Source of the DNA: Stictocephala bisonia
Lineage: Eukaryota > Arthropoda > Insecta > Hemiptera > Membracidae
DNA: 64,000 bases
Assembly (NCBI GenBank): GCA_035578905.1
Contig: JAQJVL010002552.1
Coordinates: forward strand, 28,750-92,749
Reading direction: 5' to 3'
The notes beneath the pieces are model-generated. The model had not been told where the DNA came from. It was given only the letters and a program-made list of their open reading frames with translations, and searched no databases. Positions 9,501 to 20,945 of the stretch are shown in pieces (position 1 is the first letter of the stretch; each line of letters opens with the position of its first letter). The translations under genes were made by a program, and so were the position numbers.

Positions 9501-9978
9501 AACATTTTTGATCGTAATTTTTAATATTTACAATTCCCTGTTTGGCGTGAGAAATTTTTTTCGGGGTGGGTATGAAAGAAGAGGCGTACAAAGGTTGAAA
9601 TTTAACAATAAACAGATCGAGTCGTAAAACATTTTCTATTACCCACCCACTTCCCTGGCTCACCCACTTAGCCACGCTTTCTAAAATTTTGTCCGTAGCC
9701 TCGGAATACTGAATATCTAGAGAATCGGAAGGTAACAAAGGACGAGTTTTGCCGTGAAAGAATGGAGTAGTTGAGATTTCTTCGTTGTTAACAAATTTTG
9801 TGAATTTAATTTGTACCGCAAGGTACCATTTAACTCCCCCGAGCCTGTTTAGGTGGTTATTTATTTCGGACATAATTTTATTTTTATGTACAGTCAGAAC
9901 GGTAAGGAGATCGGAACCGGAAGTGTCAAATTGGCGGGAGATGGTGACTAGGTTATTGTTAATGGCAAAGGATTCCAT
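6520..9978 (-). CDS. Protein-primed family-B DNA polymerase with EndoVII/HNH-like and cysteine-protease-like segments, full length
   Basis: An intact 1152-residue replicative polymerase of the protein-primed PolB class seen in Polinton/Maverick-like and linear-plasmid-like elements of arthropods. Residues 155-255 resemble the N-terminal part of such proteins, with DQKCF (Cys 159) and THYCLI (His 249) as a possible OTU-like cysteine-protease pair. A C2HC-type zinc finger spans 273-293. Exonuclease motifs are D329/E331, N470/D475 and Y614/D618. An endonuclease VII/HNH-like insert lies at 424-454 (Cys 424, Cys 427, HNH 439-441, His 451, Cys 454). Polymerase motifs are DCNNLYG (about 714), KLMNNATYG (873-881), DTDS (973-976) and KCY (1038-1040). 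All catalytic residues are present. The first Met, at 9978, gives the longest frame and lies just below the duplicated TATA-containing region. I see no capsid, integrase or ATPase gene nearby, so calling it a Polinton would be unsupported. Confidence 0.93.
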   Translation of the reverse strand: MESFAINNNLVTISRQFDTSGSDLLTVLTVHKNKIMSEINNHLNRLGGVKWYLAVQIKFTKFVNNEEISTTPFFHGKTRPLLPSDSLDIQYSEATDKILESVAKWVSQGSGWVIENVLRLDLFIVKFQPLYASSFIPTPKKISHAKQGIVNIKNYDQKCFLYCVLAQLYPDRNRRVSYYEILESKLNMSGISYPVKITDLDNFEKLNPAISVNVFGFEKDEIYPLRITKEKFRAHHVNLLLLTTDTTTHYCLITNLSRLLAHLTKYNPTSYYCDYCLHRFSSQLRLTNHLPLCSPHGAQKTRLPTDDEKYMSFKNYTLTHKVPFTIYCDFESFVVPIPTTLNNPSTSHTTNTTHHVPSGFCYVIIDSDGKPVKQPKVYSGPDVVDTFLNCLIAESEELLPIIKKNIPINMSPQDKIIFQNATTCHLCQKPLHGDKVANHNHLTGQFLGPAHNSCNLNYKVPNHIPVFFHNLRGYDCHHLIQGLGKFKKEKLSCIATTSERYISVTLESLRFLDSLQFLNASLDTLVSNLVSDGASKFKILGQCMTNTDLLLRKGVFPYTYMTDKSKFNETELPPKEAFFNDLTKTPITDEDYTHAQTVWSTFGMTTLKQYHDLYLLTDVLLLADVFENFRTTSMTYYGIDPCNVYSAPGLAWNSMLKMTDIRLELLTDIDQHLFVESGIRGGVSMIPNRYAQANNPYLPDFDNKKPTNYLLYLDCNNLYGTSMSDRLPESDFKWIDPQDIDITKVPDDSDTGYILEVDLHYPDHLHNLHSDFPLAPERKIVTDDMLSPYCKDLLHELDYKPPKTEKLLTTLCDKTKYVVHYKTLKLYLQLGLVLTKIHRALSFKQSAWLAPFINFNTEKRKEAKNNFEKDFFKLMNNATYGKSLENVRSRIDFKLVNNEKQLVKWTASPRLKTFFAYNKDIAGLALKKQTIFLNRPIYVGFTVLEISKSIMYNFHYNWAIAKYGKNIKLCMTDTDSLFYNVYTPDVYTDMKNELHLFDTSDYPPSHPCYSVENKKALGKFKDELNSNPAREIIGLRAKCYSVLNSNLEEKKVAKGVPRVAIKKQLKHEMYKDCLLNHSLKTTSTLNIRSEKHKIYTQNISKLSLSPFDDKRYILDNGIDTLAYGHHLISKKRTLEHDHDSINKKLKLTGMRL

Positions 9979-10042
9979 ATTTGGTAATTAAACGGAAAAT
10001 TACAAACGTTAATTTACTTTACAAGATAAGTTTGTTAATATT

Positions 10043-10408
10043 GAAACAAATTCAAAATACCGTACAAAGAACAAAGGTCAAAATATAAATTATAAGATAA
10101 TTGTATTTAATAACGAGTAGGAGCAAAGTGAGGACACGTCTGATCAGTACGAGTGCAAGAGCAGAAGTGAGAAAGATTGAATGTGTTGGTCGTTTATATA
10201 GGGATGGATGAGGGGGGGGGGAAAGGGGTGAAACAAATTCAAAATATCGCACAAAGAACAAAGGTCAAAATATAAATTATAAGATAATTGTATTTAATAA
10301 CAAGTAGGAGCAAAGTGAGGACACGTCTGATCAGTACGAGCGCAAGAGCAGAAGTGAGAAAGGTTGAATGTGTTGGTCGTTTATATAGGGATGGATGAGG
10401 GAGGGGGG
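10043..10408 (-). promoter_or_regulatory. Tandemly duplicated promoter-like region upstream of PolB
   Basis: Two copies, 187 bp apart, of a block that on the minus strand has a CTATATAAACG TATA box (plus-strand TTTATATAG at 10193 and 10380), followed by a pyrimidine-rich start-site-like stretch. Both copies precede the PolB start. The duplication is about 95% identical by eye. Short frames crossing it are shadows. Confidence 0.6.
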
Positions 10409-10409
10409 G

Positions 10410-10520
10410 CAATTGGGTCACGCGCCTGTCCAGACTGAAACTTCGATTACGTCATCCTGTGTAGTACTGTTGGGGCAATTAGGTCACGCGCCTGTCCAGA
10501 CATGAAACTCCGATTACGTT
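10410..10520. repeat. 66-bp tandem duplication
   Basis: CAATTGGGTCACGCGCCTGT at 10410 and CAATTAGGTCACGCGCCTGT at 10476 each begin a near-identical segment ending in GATTACGT. Its position directly upstream of the TATA blocks suggests an upstream promoter element. Confidence 0.75.
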
Positions 10521-10734
10521 AAAAGAGATTGTGCAAGACACGGGATGTAAAACAATGCTTGTGGTAATGGAAGCGGATGTGATAACAGCCACGGGTTGAC
10601 CTTTGAGGTCAGTGTTATATTAATCAGCACCGCATGGACGCTCCACATGATAACCAAGTGATGTCACATGAAGGTCAAGTGATGTGATAACAGCGATAAA
10701 GCTCGGCCGCCGTACACCAGTAGGCCTCGTATGT
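10521..10734. other. Non-coding spacer
   Basis: Moderate GC with a repeated GTGATGTCACATG / GTGATGTGATAACAGC theme and a TTGACCTTTGAGGTCA stretch. No gene is seen. Confidence 0.4.
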
Positions 10735-11345
10735 AACAGTGTATTAAATAAAAATAAAAAAGAATTAAATAATTAATATAAATGATAGCTGCCCCTTAAT
10801 TTTTAAATAAAACGTGTATTGCGGGTTGCCTAGAGTGTTAAGTACGTACACAACCATGATTAGATAGATAAGTATAGGTAGGTAACGGTGTATTAAATAA
10901 AAATAAAAAAAGAAGTAAATAATTAATATAAATAATAGCTGCCCCTTGATTTTTAAATAAAACGTGTATTGCGGGTTGCCTAGAGTGTATTTTATATAGT
11001 ATAACAAGGTTAACAGTGCATTTTATATAGTATAACATGGAAAAAGTTAGGTTAAGAGTGTATTTATTACAAAAAATGATATAAATTAAATAAAAAATTA
11101 ATTAAATAGGTAGGCTAACAGTGTATGTTATATAATAAAGCTAGGTTAACAGTGTATTTATTAAAAAGTTGGGAAAAATTAAATAAAAAATTAATTTAAA
11201 TAGGTAGGCTAACAGTGTATTTATTAATAAATAAAAAGCGCCTTCATGTTTTAGTAGGCAAGTCCCGCATTTCAATACTGTATTGCAGGTAGCGCCTTCA
11301 TTTTTAAATATATAATTAATTAATTAAAAGGTAGCGCCTTCATTT
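10735..11345. repeat. Direct repeats and element-end-like motifs
   Basis: A roughly 110-bp segment, starting GTGTATTAAATAAAAATAAA and containing ATAGCTGCCCCTT and TTGCGGGTTGCCTAGAGTGT, occurs at 10739 and 10888 (period 149). A GGTAGGCTAACAGTGTAT unit occurs at about 11105 and 11201, and TAGCGCCTTCATTTT recurs three times up to 11345. At 11034-11053 is ACATGGAAAAAGTTAGGTTA, one mismatch from the hairpin-side unit at 4534-4553. Confidence 0.7.
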
Positions 11346-11946
11346 TCCGTGATACTATAGAGACCTGAGTCTGAAACGCCTATATATTCACTACTAACAC
11401 CGTTTACAAATCTTTGAACATAAAATTGCAATCAAATTCATGTTCATGTAAAATTATAAGTAAACATTTCTCATATGTAGGATGAATATAATTTATTCTA
11501 TTTTATTGTAATTATGTATATTCTCATAATGTATAACTGTTAGGGAAAGGAGGAGATAAATATTGCACATGAAAATAAATTGTCATGTCAACGTTTCTAC
11601 AAGGGATTTTCAGATATATATAAAGTTTCTTTCATAATTTTTTTCCCTGTAGCCTGTTTGTTGTAAGTAGGATTTGTTACTAATGTTTTAAATTAACAGT
11701 ATAGTTATATGCAGATATTCACCTTCTACGTGTGTCGGTTGAAATATAAATGCATGGTTATAAAACATATCAAAATATTATGCTTTGCATACCTGTTTAA
11801 TTACGGTTCCAAATTAACTATATGACTATCATCACCAATATTGCTGTTGCTAACATGGCCTCTGTAATGTAGCTAATGTATTGCTGTAAAACTCCCGAAC
11901 AGTAATCCCACCCTTATGTAAATCTGGAACATTTACATGTATTTAC
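11346..11946. other. AT-rich intergenic DNA, nothing recognised
   Basis: No gene, RNA or repeat could be supported here. Confidence 0.4.
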
Positions 11947-12190
11947 TTATTTTATACGTTTATATTTATAAACGTAGGCCTACAGTATATTATATGTTGT
12001 CTTGATTATATTTATATATTTTATACGTTTATATTTATAAACGTAGGCCTACAGTATTTATATGTTGTCTTGATTATATTTTATACGTTTATATTTATAT
12101 ATTACAGTATATTATATGTTGTCTTGATTATATTTTATACGTTTATATTTATATATTACAGTATATTACATGTTGTCTTGATTATATTTT
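11947..12190. repeat. Tandem repeat, about four units of 56-66 bp
   Basis: Units share TTTTATACGTTTATATTTAT, an optional AAACGTAGGCCTACAGTA segment and ATGTTGTCTTGATTATAT. The last two units have lost the AGGCCT segment. Confidence 0.8.
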
Positions 12191-14040
12191 CATTGTTGTT
12201 AAATAATAGTTAGAACGTGTTAACCTTTTTTTAAAGTTTATCTGTCTGATTAAATCCTAATTGATATATTTTTTATTTGATCAGTTTTATGCACAGGCAA
12301 AAACCCTATGTACAACTTTTTTCCCACAATGTTAAATGCTTAATTTGATTGATGTAAAATTAAAAACGGAAATAATTTGATTTTATTTCTTTCTTTCTTT
12401 ATAGCCCTAACCTCATCCATAAATAAAGGCATTTTCATTGTGATAGTTGTTGTTATTATTATTCCTATTCAGCTTGGTATCAATACACTGAATGTGTTCG
12501 CCAAATATTATGAAATGGGTAGCTCTTTCTTTACCCGTAATTTCAACAGGTGAAATTGATAATTTAAATATAATTGAAAAATTATATTACATACAAAAAA
12601 AAAAAAAAAAAACATGCAGACTCTATTTGATATATGAAATGAGATAAGGTTTGATATATTGATTATTTTACTGCAGCAGTTTTAATGTTAACAAAAGATA
12701 AATAACAATGTATCTTAAAAAGTTTACCCACCAGTTGGATGGGGTAGCCCGTGCCTGGGGGTTGATGCAAGCCTCGCGGCGGAGTTGGCGATCCAGTTCT
12801 CTTATATAGACAGTTGGGTATAACTGAGGTTACAAACCACTTATAAGGTTGGTCCAATAAAAATGGCTCTTTATTTTGAAACATATATAAAATAAAATCG
12901 ACTAGTATCACAGTAAATGTTTCATTATAACATTAGTATCTGACAACCCTGGAAAGTCAACAATAAACACACACAGAATCTCACTTAGTTTCTAGAAAAT
13001 CAACTGAATTTTTTTCAATTATTCAGCCCAGGACTTGTTCAATATCCTGTATATAAAACACGTTCTAACCCCTCCAACATCTGGTACAGCCCTTTGATTG
13101 AGTACACACCATTCTAGGCCTACGTCACACAATCTCCACCATTCACACAGTCGTGGTAGCGTACAACCATAGACCTCCAGGTGTATAGCGTACCACATTA
13201 TGTCACACGCGTAGTTGTAAATCTGAGGGCTTACGGTTGGAGCGCGGTTATGTAGATTAACTACTGTATTACCTATCCACACACTTGCACAGGCTACAGT
13301 GCGTTCTAGTAAAAATATTAATACATTAACAATGTAAGCCTAAATTTCTTTTAAACATTACATTAGTTAGTTAGTTACATTAGTTGATAAAACAGTTTCC
13401 GTCCTATGTAGCCGTCGTAAGTCACAGCCACCCTGGAAATTCACGTCCTTAACGACGACTCTGTCTTCTTACAAACATGACTTTAGACTTCTCCAGTCTC
13501 TTCTCTCTGTGTTTTAAATGAGCAGGCTAACACTCTGAAGGCAGTATGTCACCAGATAATCTGATGTTTTATGGTCCTCTATATAAAGAGGAAATTGAGG
13601 TTTGGATTTTGGATCTAAAGAAAGACGCAGAATGGGCCAATGCAAAAGAAGTGCAAATAAGCCTAATGGATTATTAGCAAAATGTGAACTACCTGTAGCC
13701 TTGCTTGCAAGAGAAACAATACACTTTTCAACGAACTTTCTTTGCTTTAGTCATTTTTTCATTATTATGTTTGAAATGCAAAGTATGATCAAATTGTGCG
13801 TTTAAACTTGGCTTTTGTATAAATTTGCATTATCTCTTTAACAACATTAATTTTAGTTTTGTCATCCACCACATCTCTAATTATTTTTAAGAAAAATATA
13901 GTTAGAGTTGGGCTCTATGTTTAAGAAAAAATAGAGTTGGGCTTTAGGTATAGTTTATTCAGTTATCAAAATCAAAATATTATTGAAATGCAAAAAAGTA
14001 TATACATCACATCAAACTAATATCTAAAATGGAAATTGCA
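12191..14040. other. Intergenic DNA with short, unconvincing frames
   Basis: A homopolymer A run lies near 12597. Around 12720-12850 and 13020-13300 the base composition is more balanced and minus-strand frames of 82 and 87 codons occur. Neither resembles a protein family I know and neither has supporting signals, so I leave them uncalled. They could be eroded mobile-element sequence. Confidence 0.4.
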
Positions 14041-14420
14041 GAATACAACCTGGTGATCAATCGGATCCAGGGGCAGGCTACGCGGCGTATTTATATCAAT
14101 CAGCGACACGAGCTTTGGGGATAACCGGCCTTATCAACGGCGAGAGATAAAGGCTTAAATACCACTTGATTATTCTCCAAATAATTACGTCCTGTAATTG
14201 GTCTATTTACAGCTGGTCTGTCTAATAATAGACGACTTTAATTGTGAGCAGGCGAAGGGATGTTATGTAGATTGGTTCGTACAAACAAATCTGGACTGTG
14301 GCTGGAGTTGTTTGGGGATGACAGTTACCGACTGATTAAAATACTCAGCCACAGATCCATCGTTGACAGATGATGTGTCGTTACTTCTAAAACTTTAGTT
14401 ACAACCACCAACGGCTTAGT
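14041..14420. other. GC-richer unique block, possible regulatory DNA
   Basis: About 380 bp of non-repetitive, near-balanced sequence in AT-rich surroundings. It has several homeodomain-type TAATTG/CAATTA and GATA-type words and no long frame. It may be a conserved non-coding element; conservation cannot be judged here. Confidence 0.3.
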
Positions 14421-16666
14421 ATTGAGTGTCATACAATTAGTATTTTCAATTTAATTTAAAAATATTTCTGTAAACAAATTAATTGTTCAAAAATAATACC
14501 TTGGCTTCAACAGTTGTCATATGCATGAGTGTATAAACAATTTTCTAATTAAAAATAAGCTATTTATGGGCTACATATCATCGTAATGTAGCATGTCACA
14601 GGAAGTTTTAAGCTTACTTACAATAAAAAACCTTTACTATAAATAAATATTTTTACTTCGGGATAAACATTGGGACTACCCCAAATATTTGGAAACTAAG
14701 TTAATTGTTTTGCTAATATATGAAACTTATTGTAGTAAACATTAATCCCAGCATTCTTGGCAATCCTACAAATAATTAATATTGCAGGGCTCAAAACTGT
14801 TTGGGTAAATTACAATAAATTTGCACCATAATAGTGAAAAAAAACTTGAAATAAAAGATCAACATAGAGTTTGGACCATTAAGAATATTCTGACCTCACC
14901 CATCTAATCTAATCACAAATTCTCAAGTTTGTATAATCTTGAGAAAATGATGAAGCAGTAATAATATCTTGAACTATTCGAAAGTTTGTGCACAATTGAA
15001 CAGCCTGATGACCTAATAGACTACGATGATGTTTGTAGGTAGACATTTAAGCTACTTAAAATTTTCACATCAAGTCAAAAGAGTAAAATCCTGAGTTAAA
15101 CCTTGATTTCAGACAAAGTAGGCAATTGTCACTACAATGACCCTAGAAGTTGGCCTTTGTAGGCTTCAGTCAGAGGCGTACCTAAACTGAACGCATGGTG
15201 AACAGACGCCATGAACTGAACGTATATACTGTAGCATGGATCCTACGTGAAATTCCTATGGTTGTAATTTAGTTTGGTAAATATACAGTATAAAACGTTG
15301 TAGGCTTACATATAACAAGTTTCAAAATTGTCTAAATTTACTCTAAAATTCTTTTCAATATATGGTCATCAATATAGATAATATTGAAAGTGCACCATAA
15401 AATGTTCATATAGTTATAGTAGCTTCATGCTTAATTCTGTTGCGGTTGTTAGGTTGAATTAATTTAAAAACAATACAATATTAACTCCCTTGAATGACGA
15501 TATAAAGTTTTATTAGCACTAAACCAAGATGTCTCATCGAAAGTGGGATGAAAAACTCCGTTGATTTACTCACGCGGGTTTAAGTTATTCTATTGGCGAT
15601 GACAGTAGTGTGCCCCAGCCACCTTTCGGACTTATTTGTTAATTGATATGTATCTTGCGTTATCGTGGTATAATTAAGTAAGACTACTGATAAAAATCTA
15701 AAAGTATTTAAAATAATAAACTGATTACAAGTTTGAAGCAGATTTAGTTTGAATTCAAAATAGAATCATTGGTTAGATGGAACATGAGTTTTAATTTTTC
15801 TTCCCAGTTTTTTTTTTAAAGTTAATTGTTGTTCCATCTTCCAAACCCAATGGGAAATGCATAAAACATTCTTTGGAGCAAACGAGATACGAAACTTTCC
15901 TCGGTTGAGTGAGAGAAGTTATAAGTTTGCGATCGGCAAACAGTGGAGATCCAATGTAGCGGATCACATGTCAATGTAAGTTAGACGCCAAATAAGTAGA
16001 CGCCAACAATTTCAACTTTATATGTGGTTCGGGGAGGGAAGATATTGGTTTAGGTCCCACCCCGTCAATCAGAAAGCAATATCAATATGGCTGTATTGAA
16101 TACGTCGCCAATCGTACATGGGCAGTCGTCGCCTTGCGGCTTACTGTAAGCCCGACCACAAAGGATCACACTGTTGAAGCTGTCGGCCTAAGTGAATTGC
16201 TGCCTTAGCCCGAGTATCCAAGCAAATTTATATATTTAATATCTCCTGTGGGAAGATTGCGTATAAGTCGGACTACGTAAAAAGTTAATTTGAATATTAC
16301 AAAATACACCCAAATAATTACAATTAGCGATACAAATAATTGGAACTAACATTTTTAGATTTCGTGGGCTGTATTGAAATATGAAATAATCAGGTAAAAT
16401 TTGAATATAGCTTCTGTATTTGCAGGTTTTTTAGTATCCTATATGAAGCTGTAGTAAATAATGCATATACATATATGGAAGGCATATGTACAACAATTTA
16501 CATCAATCCCCCACAGGACAAAACAATTGATACACCTGGATACACCTATTTATTAGTCAATTACAAACCTATAAGGCTATTACCTAAATTTTATAATTAT
16601 TCAAAAAGCTAGAACTAGGACTACCTCATATGATTAATTGGTGAATTATGTTGTGGTTCTTTATAT
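14421..16666. other. AT-rich intergenic DNA with one GC-richer block
   Basis: No gene is seen. About 15890-16210 is less AT-rich and non-repetitive and might be regulatory or an exon fragment, but no frame supports coding. The retrotransposon insertion site (ATAT) is at the right edge. Confidence 0.4.
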
Positions 16667-18044
16667 TGTAACGTTGTGTTATTGACGCCTCACGTTCTAG
16701 CGCCATTTTGTAACGTTGTGTTACTTTACATGTGATAATTAAGCAAATTTGCAACAATTAATATTATTAATTAAATCTGCAACAACAAAGCCTCACGTTG
16801 TCGCGTCAATCTGTAACGTCACGCCTTTTGTTACTTTATTTATTTTATTTAATTTATTGATTAAATTAAAATAATGATATTCAATAAATCAGAATTCTTT
16901 AATTTATTTCTTTTTTTTTTTTTTTAAGCATTTACTAAAAATTTGTGACTTGCTACCTTGATGAGGTTACCGTATCACATTGATTCAATATTTGATTCTT
17001 AAAAACAAAAGTAGCAGAAATTTGATTTATTTTATTTTATAGCATGATAACTCTTAATTTTCTTGTTCTCAGGGTCTATATACGGGTAATTCGGTGAGAA
17101 AACGTAGTATAATGAAACAAAAGTTACTTTACAACATTATTCTTTATTACATGTTATTAAAATTTTCATGAATGATTTACTTCTCAATACTTTGAATATA
17201 ACAAGGGTTCAAATAATTAATTTAAAGAGTTTTACAATTTAAATTCTAAAACTTAATTAAAACTTATCTGATACAATGACGTTCTAGTAGATACTTCTAT
17301 TGAAGGCCATTACTTTCGCACCTAATTAGTTACTGTTTATTTAATACACATATATGATAAAAGATGATAATCTATTGAGATATTACTTTTCACTGTTAAT
17401 CTATATCTGATTAATCATAACTAATGATCAGTTGAAGTCCTGAGGACCTCAACCCTGGCGAACTGTTCAATGCTAGGAAGCAAGAGTAAAAGTGAGTGAG
17501 TCCGCGCTTCACTTTCCTTCGTCCAACCTCATGGTCCTATCCCCCACTATTCTTCTGGTACCGGATATTATAGTTTGGGTTCTAGACTTCTATCCATTTC
17601 CGATTGAGCCAAGAGGCTTCGCCCCGTCTGCTCCCGCTCTCGGTGAGAATATCTCAAACTATTTGCCCTGCTCTGATTGGTCCTTGGCACGAGTTGACGT
17701 CTAGGTTGTTTAGTACATTGAAATTGCTAGAGACCTGGTGTTCTTCTGGTGGAACTTTCCATTCGACTTGTTCACTCCTGTCCCTGAAGCATTCCCACAT
17801 GTTTACGATTGCAGTTCTAGGAATTTGTCCCACCCATCCTGTGTCGAACAAAGGGCCTTGTTTGAGTCGACATATTTATGTCTCCATGTCTACCCAACTG
17901 CGTCTTTCTTACGACAATTCTCTAATATGATTTAAAACTTCTTTTTATTTTGATTAAATATATTTCTTTCCTTCTATATAATAATTTATTTATTATTTAT
18001 CTAAATTAATTAAATTTCCCTACCAATTTGGTGGACCCGTTACA
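16667..18044 (-). repeat. 3' LTR of the Gypsy element
   Basis: 1378 bp, the same length as and apparently identical to 28653-30030, bounded by the polypurine tract at 18045-18061. Small frames inside it occur identically in the other LTR and are chance. It carries the same decayed PBS copies at 16687-16705 and 16790-16818. Confidence 0.97.
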
Positions 18045-18061
18045 GTACCCCCCGATTTTTT
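18045..18061 (-). other. Polypurine tract (plus-strand primer)
   Basis: The minus strand reads AAAAAATCGGGGGGTAC directly against the TGTAACG start of the 3' LTR, as expected for the second-strand primer. Confidence 0.9.
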
Positions 18062-19164
18062 GCGATGTGTGAGTAACGCGAGTCAAAAAATCTTGATCTT
18101 AAACACGATTCACCAAATTGTCGATTGTTCCTCAGATAAGTTTTAGTTTTACATTATTTGCTTATATCTAAAAAGAAATTGAAACTATCAGCTATCATAC
18201 AACTCAATATCAAATTACATATTAGATTTCATGTAAGAAATTGAGTCTAAAATGAACATTCTCATTCAACAAAATTATTTACCTTATCTATGCAAGTCAA
18301 TGAATTACCATTTAACAAGTTACCAAGTTATCAATTAAAAGTCAATTATTTAAAATTTACAGTCATTTGACAACATTTCAATAAATTAAAATTGTTAATT
18401 AAAAATTCAACAATTTATGAATTAGAAGTCTAACAGTATTTCATTATATATAATTGTTAACAAAATTTAGTATATATTTAATCATTACAAGTTGTCAACT
18501 AAAAATTCATCAATCATAAATTAAAATTTGTCAAACAAAAATCATACATTACACTTTGAAATTCATACCTTAAATATCAATACATTCTTAAATCAAATAC
18601 ACATGTTTGTTAAGTTTAATAGTTCACCAAATTATAATTCCCTTTTAAATACTAAATGATCAGTATTTATTAACAAATTATTTAAATCGTTATTAAGATT
18701 CAACAATTATAAATTAACAATGAAATATTCATTCATCTACATATATTCATGAATCAAAACAATGATTTACAAATCAAAATTTCACAAGTCCAAAGTAGTA
18801 CTTCACAAATTCCATATCATTAATTAACTATTATACATCATTTAAAATTATACAAGTTTCCAATTACCAACAATGATTTGTAGTATGAAACTATCAATCA
18901 CAATACATAGGTTATGTATCAATATCAATATAATACACTTCAGCAATTATTAATTCATTATTCAAAAGTTAGATTAATCCATATATTTGTTTGTAGTTAT
19001 TATTTTCAAGCATCATGATCAGAATCATCTGACTACTCTTTATACCTGCTTTTCATCTAATTCACCATTTGTTGTAGTGATCATCATTCATTGACTCAAC
19101 AATTCATCAATCATTTGTTTTATCAACACTCTACTAAATCCCTCATATAAATTTTCATTCCTTT

Positions 19165-19540
19165 AAACCATCTTTAAATTCCATAACCTGTTATCAATCC
19201 ATTTACCCTTCTTTAAATACTAAAATCCTATTTTACCCCTTAATCCTTCTTTTAATACTGTAACCTGTTTTCAATCCTTTTATCCGTCTTTAAGTACAAT
19301 TATCCATTTTCAACCCTTAAACCCTTCTTTAAATACAAGTATCCGTTATCAAACCTTAAAACCTTCTTTTAATTCTGTAACCTTATTCAATTCATTTCCC
19401 GTCTTTAATTTCTGTAACCTATATCATCTCATTAAACCTTCTTTAAATACAAGTATCCATTATCAGCCCTTAAATCCTTCTTTGAGTTCCTATATCTTTT
19501 TTCAATCTTTTATCCTTCTTTAATTTTTCTAATAAATTCT
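19165..19540 (-). repeat. Degenerate 40-45 bp tandem array in the Gypsy 3' region
   Basis: About eight units built from CCTTCTTTAAATAC, a TATCC/AACCT word and a TTTTCAAYCCTT-like stretch on the plus strand. The strand bias is strong: pyrimidines and A on plus, purines and T on the element's sense strand. Confidence 0.7.
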
Positions 19541-20367
19541 TAATCACTACACAATCCACAACATTCTCAAATAAATCATTACCTCTAAAACAAATCTTTA
19601 CATTATCAAGTCAGCCATTAATCACAAACAATTTTTCAAATACATTTTCAATCATCAATAAGTCATTATATTATCATACATATCATCAATCTCTAGTTAA
19701 GTCTTAACATTTATCCTTGATCAATAAATCAAAGATCCCTTAAAACTTTTTACATATTATTTGTTATTCAACAAATGATTAATTCTTAAAGTTGTACATC
19801 ATTATTTACCAACTCATTTACATAATAAGTCATCAGATTATACTTATTATTTATTTGGAATGAAATTCATCAGTCCTTAATCAAAGTTATCAAACAAAAC
19901 GATACCTTTATCTGAAATACATGGTACACATATCATCAAATTATATACAAGTATTGATTAACAACAATAAGTTATCAACTCCTATTTTAATACAAGAATA
20001 GTTTGTATTATACATTGTTTACTAATCAACAGATGCATTACATAGTTCTTTGTCATTGATGCAAGTTATTATTATTCGTTACTTTATAATTTATTATAAA
20101 AATTATTGTAATTCTTTTTAGTAATAAAATTATTATTTGAATTGATATTTATATCTCACATATTATTGAATAATATAAAAATCTATCAATAAACACCCTT
20201 GTCATTTTTTCATTATTAAAAATTCATCATTTATAAATTATTTATACTTTGGTTTTGTTATTTATTTATTATATATTATTTATTTATTGCTATTATTTAT
20301 TCCATACATATTTGCATAATATTTATTTTTATTATTTATTAGTTTGAAACATATTGCCAAATTGTTG

Positions 20368-20945
20368 TTACGCCAGTGGGATCCGATGTCACTGCACGTA
20401 CTTTGGTCTGGTGACGGGGTTGTAGCTGCGCCAGTGGGGCCTGATGTCACTGCACGCGCTTCTGGAGTTGTTGATTCACAGCGCCTTGGTGTTCAAGTAT
20501 GTACCGTTTTAGAATATTGAGGACGTCAATGTTACGCCAGTGGGGCCTGATGTCACTGCACGTACTTTGGAAAGAATTAGCTGTTAAACTGGAATCACTT
20601 ATGGTTTGATCAATTCCACTCATGGTTAGTCCATAGTGTCCTGGATCACAAGTATGGATTAGGGTTCTTGAAGATTGAAGAGATTGCTGCTACGTCAGTG
20701 GGGTCTCATGTCACTGCACGTACCTTGGAATAGTGATGGAGTTGTGGCTACGCCAGTGGGGTCTGATGTCACTGCACGTACCTCTGGATTGATGCGGAAA
20801 TGGTAGTCACGCCAGTGGGGTCCGATGTCACTGCACGTACTTCCGAAATAAAAGTAACTGTTACAACTAGAATCACTTATGGGTCAGCCAATTCCGCTAA
20901 TGGTTAGTCCATCACATCCTGGGTCACAAGTATGGACTAGGGGTA
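20368..20945 (-). repeat. Six copies of a short hairpin-forming motif, plus a larger duplication
   Basis: ACGCCAGTGGGGTCTGATGT followed by CACTGCACGTAC, or close variants, starts at about 20370, 20428, 20533, 20692, 20750 and 20808. CAGTG and CACTG can pair, so each copy can form a small hairpin. A longer roughly 90-bp segment (AATCACTTATGG...CACAAGTATGGA) follows at about 20590 and 20868, so the motif cluster was also block-duplicated. Confidence 0.8.

Noticed and set aside
1..11055. Complete Polinton/Maverick or adintovirus genome
   Set aside because: Only PolB is present. No retroviral-type integrase, packaging ATPase, protease or capsid frame was found in the visible sequence.
12663..13282. 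Two minus-strand frames of 82 and 87 codons as genes
   Set aside because: No family resemblance, and no clear start context or splice signals.
16500..16570. Similarity between 16.5 kb and 30.72 kb (AATCCCCCACARGAC) as a shared repeat
   Set aside because: Only about 16 bases agree clearly before the match decays; too weak to call a repeat.
17492..17935. Small frames of 65-108 codons, repeated at 29478-29921
   Set aside because: They lie wholly inside the LTRs and overlap one another on both strands.
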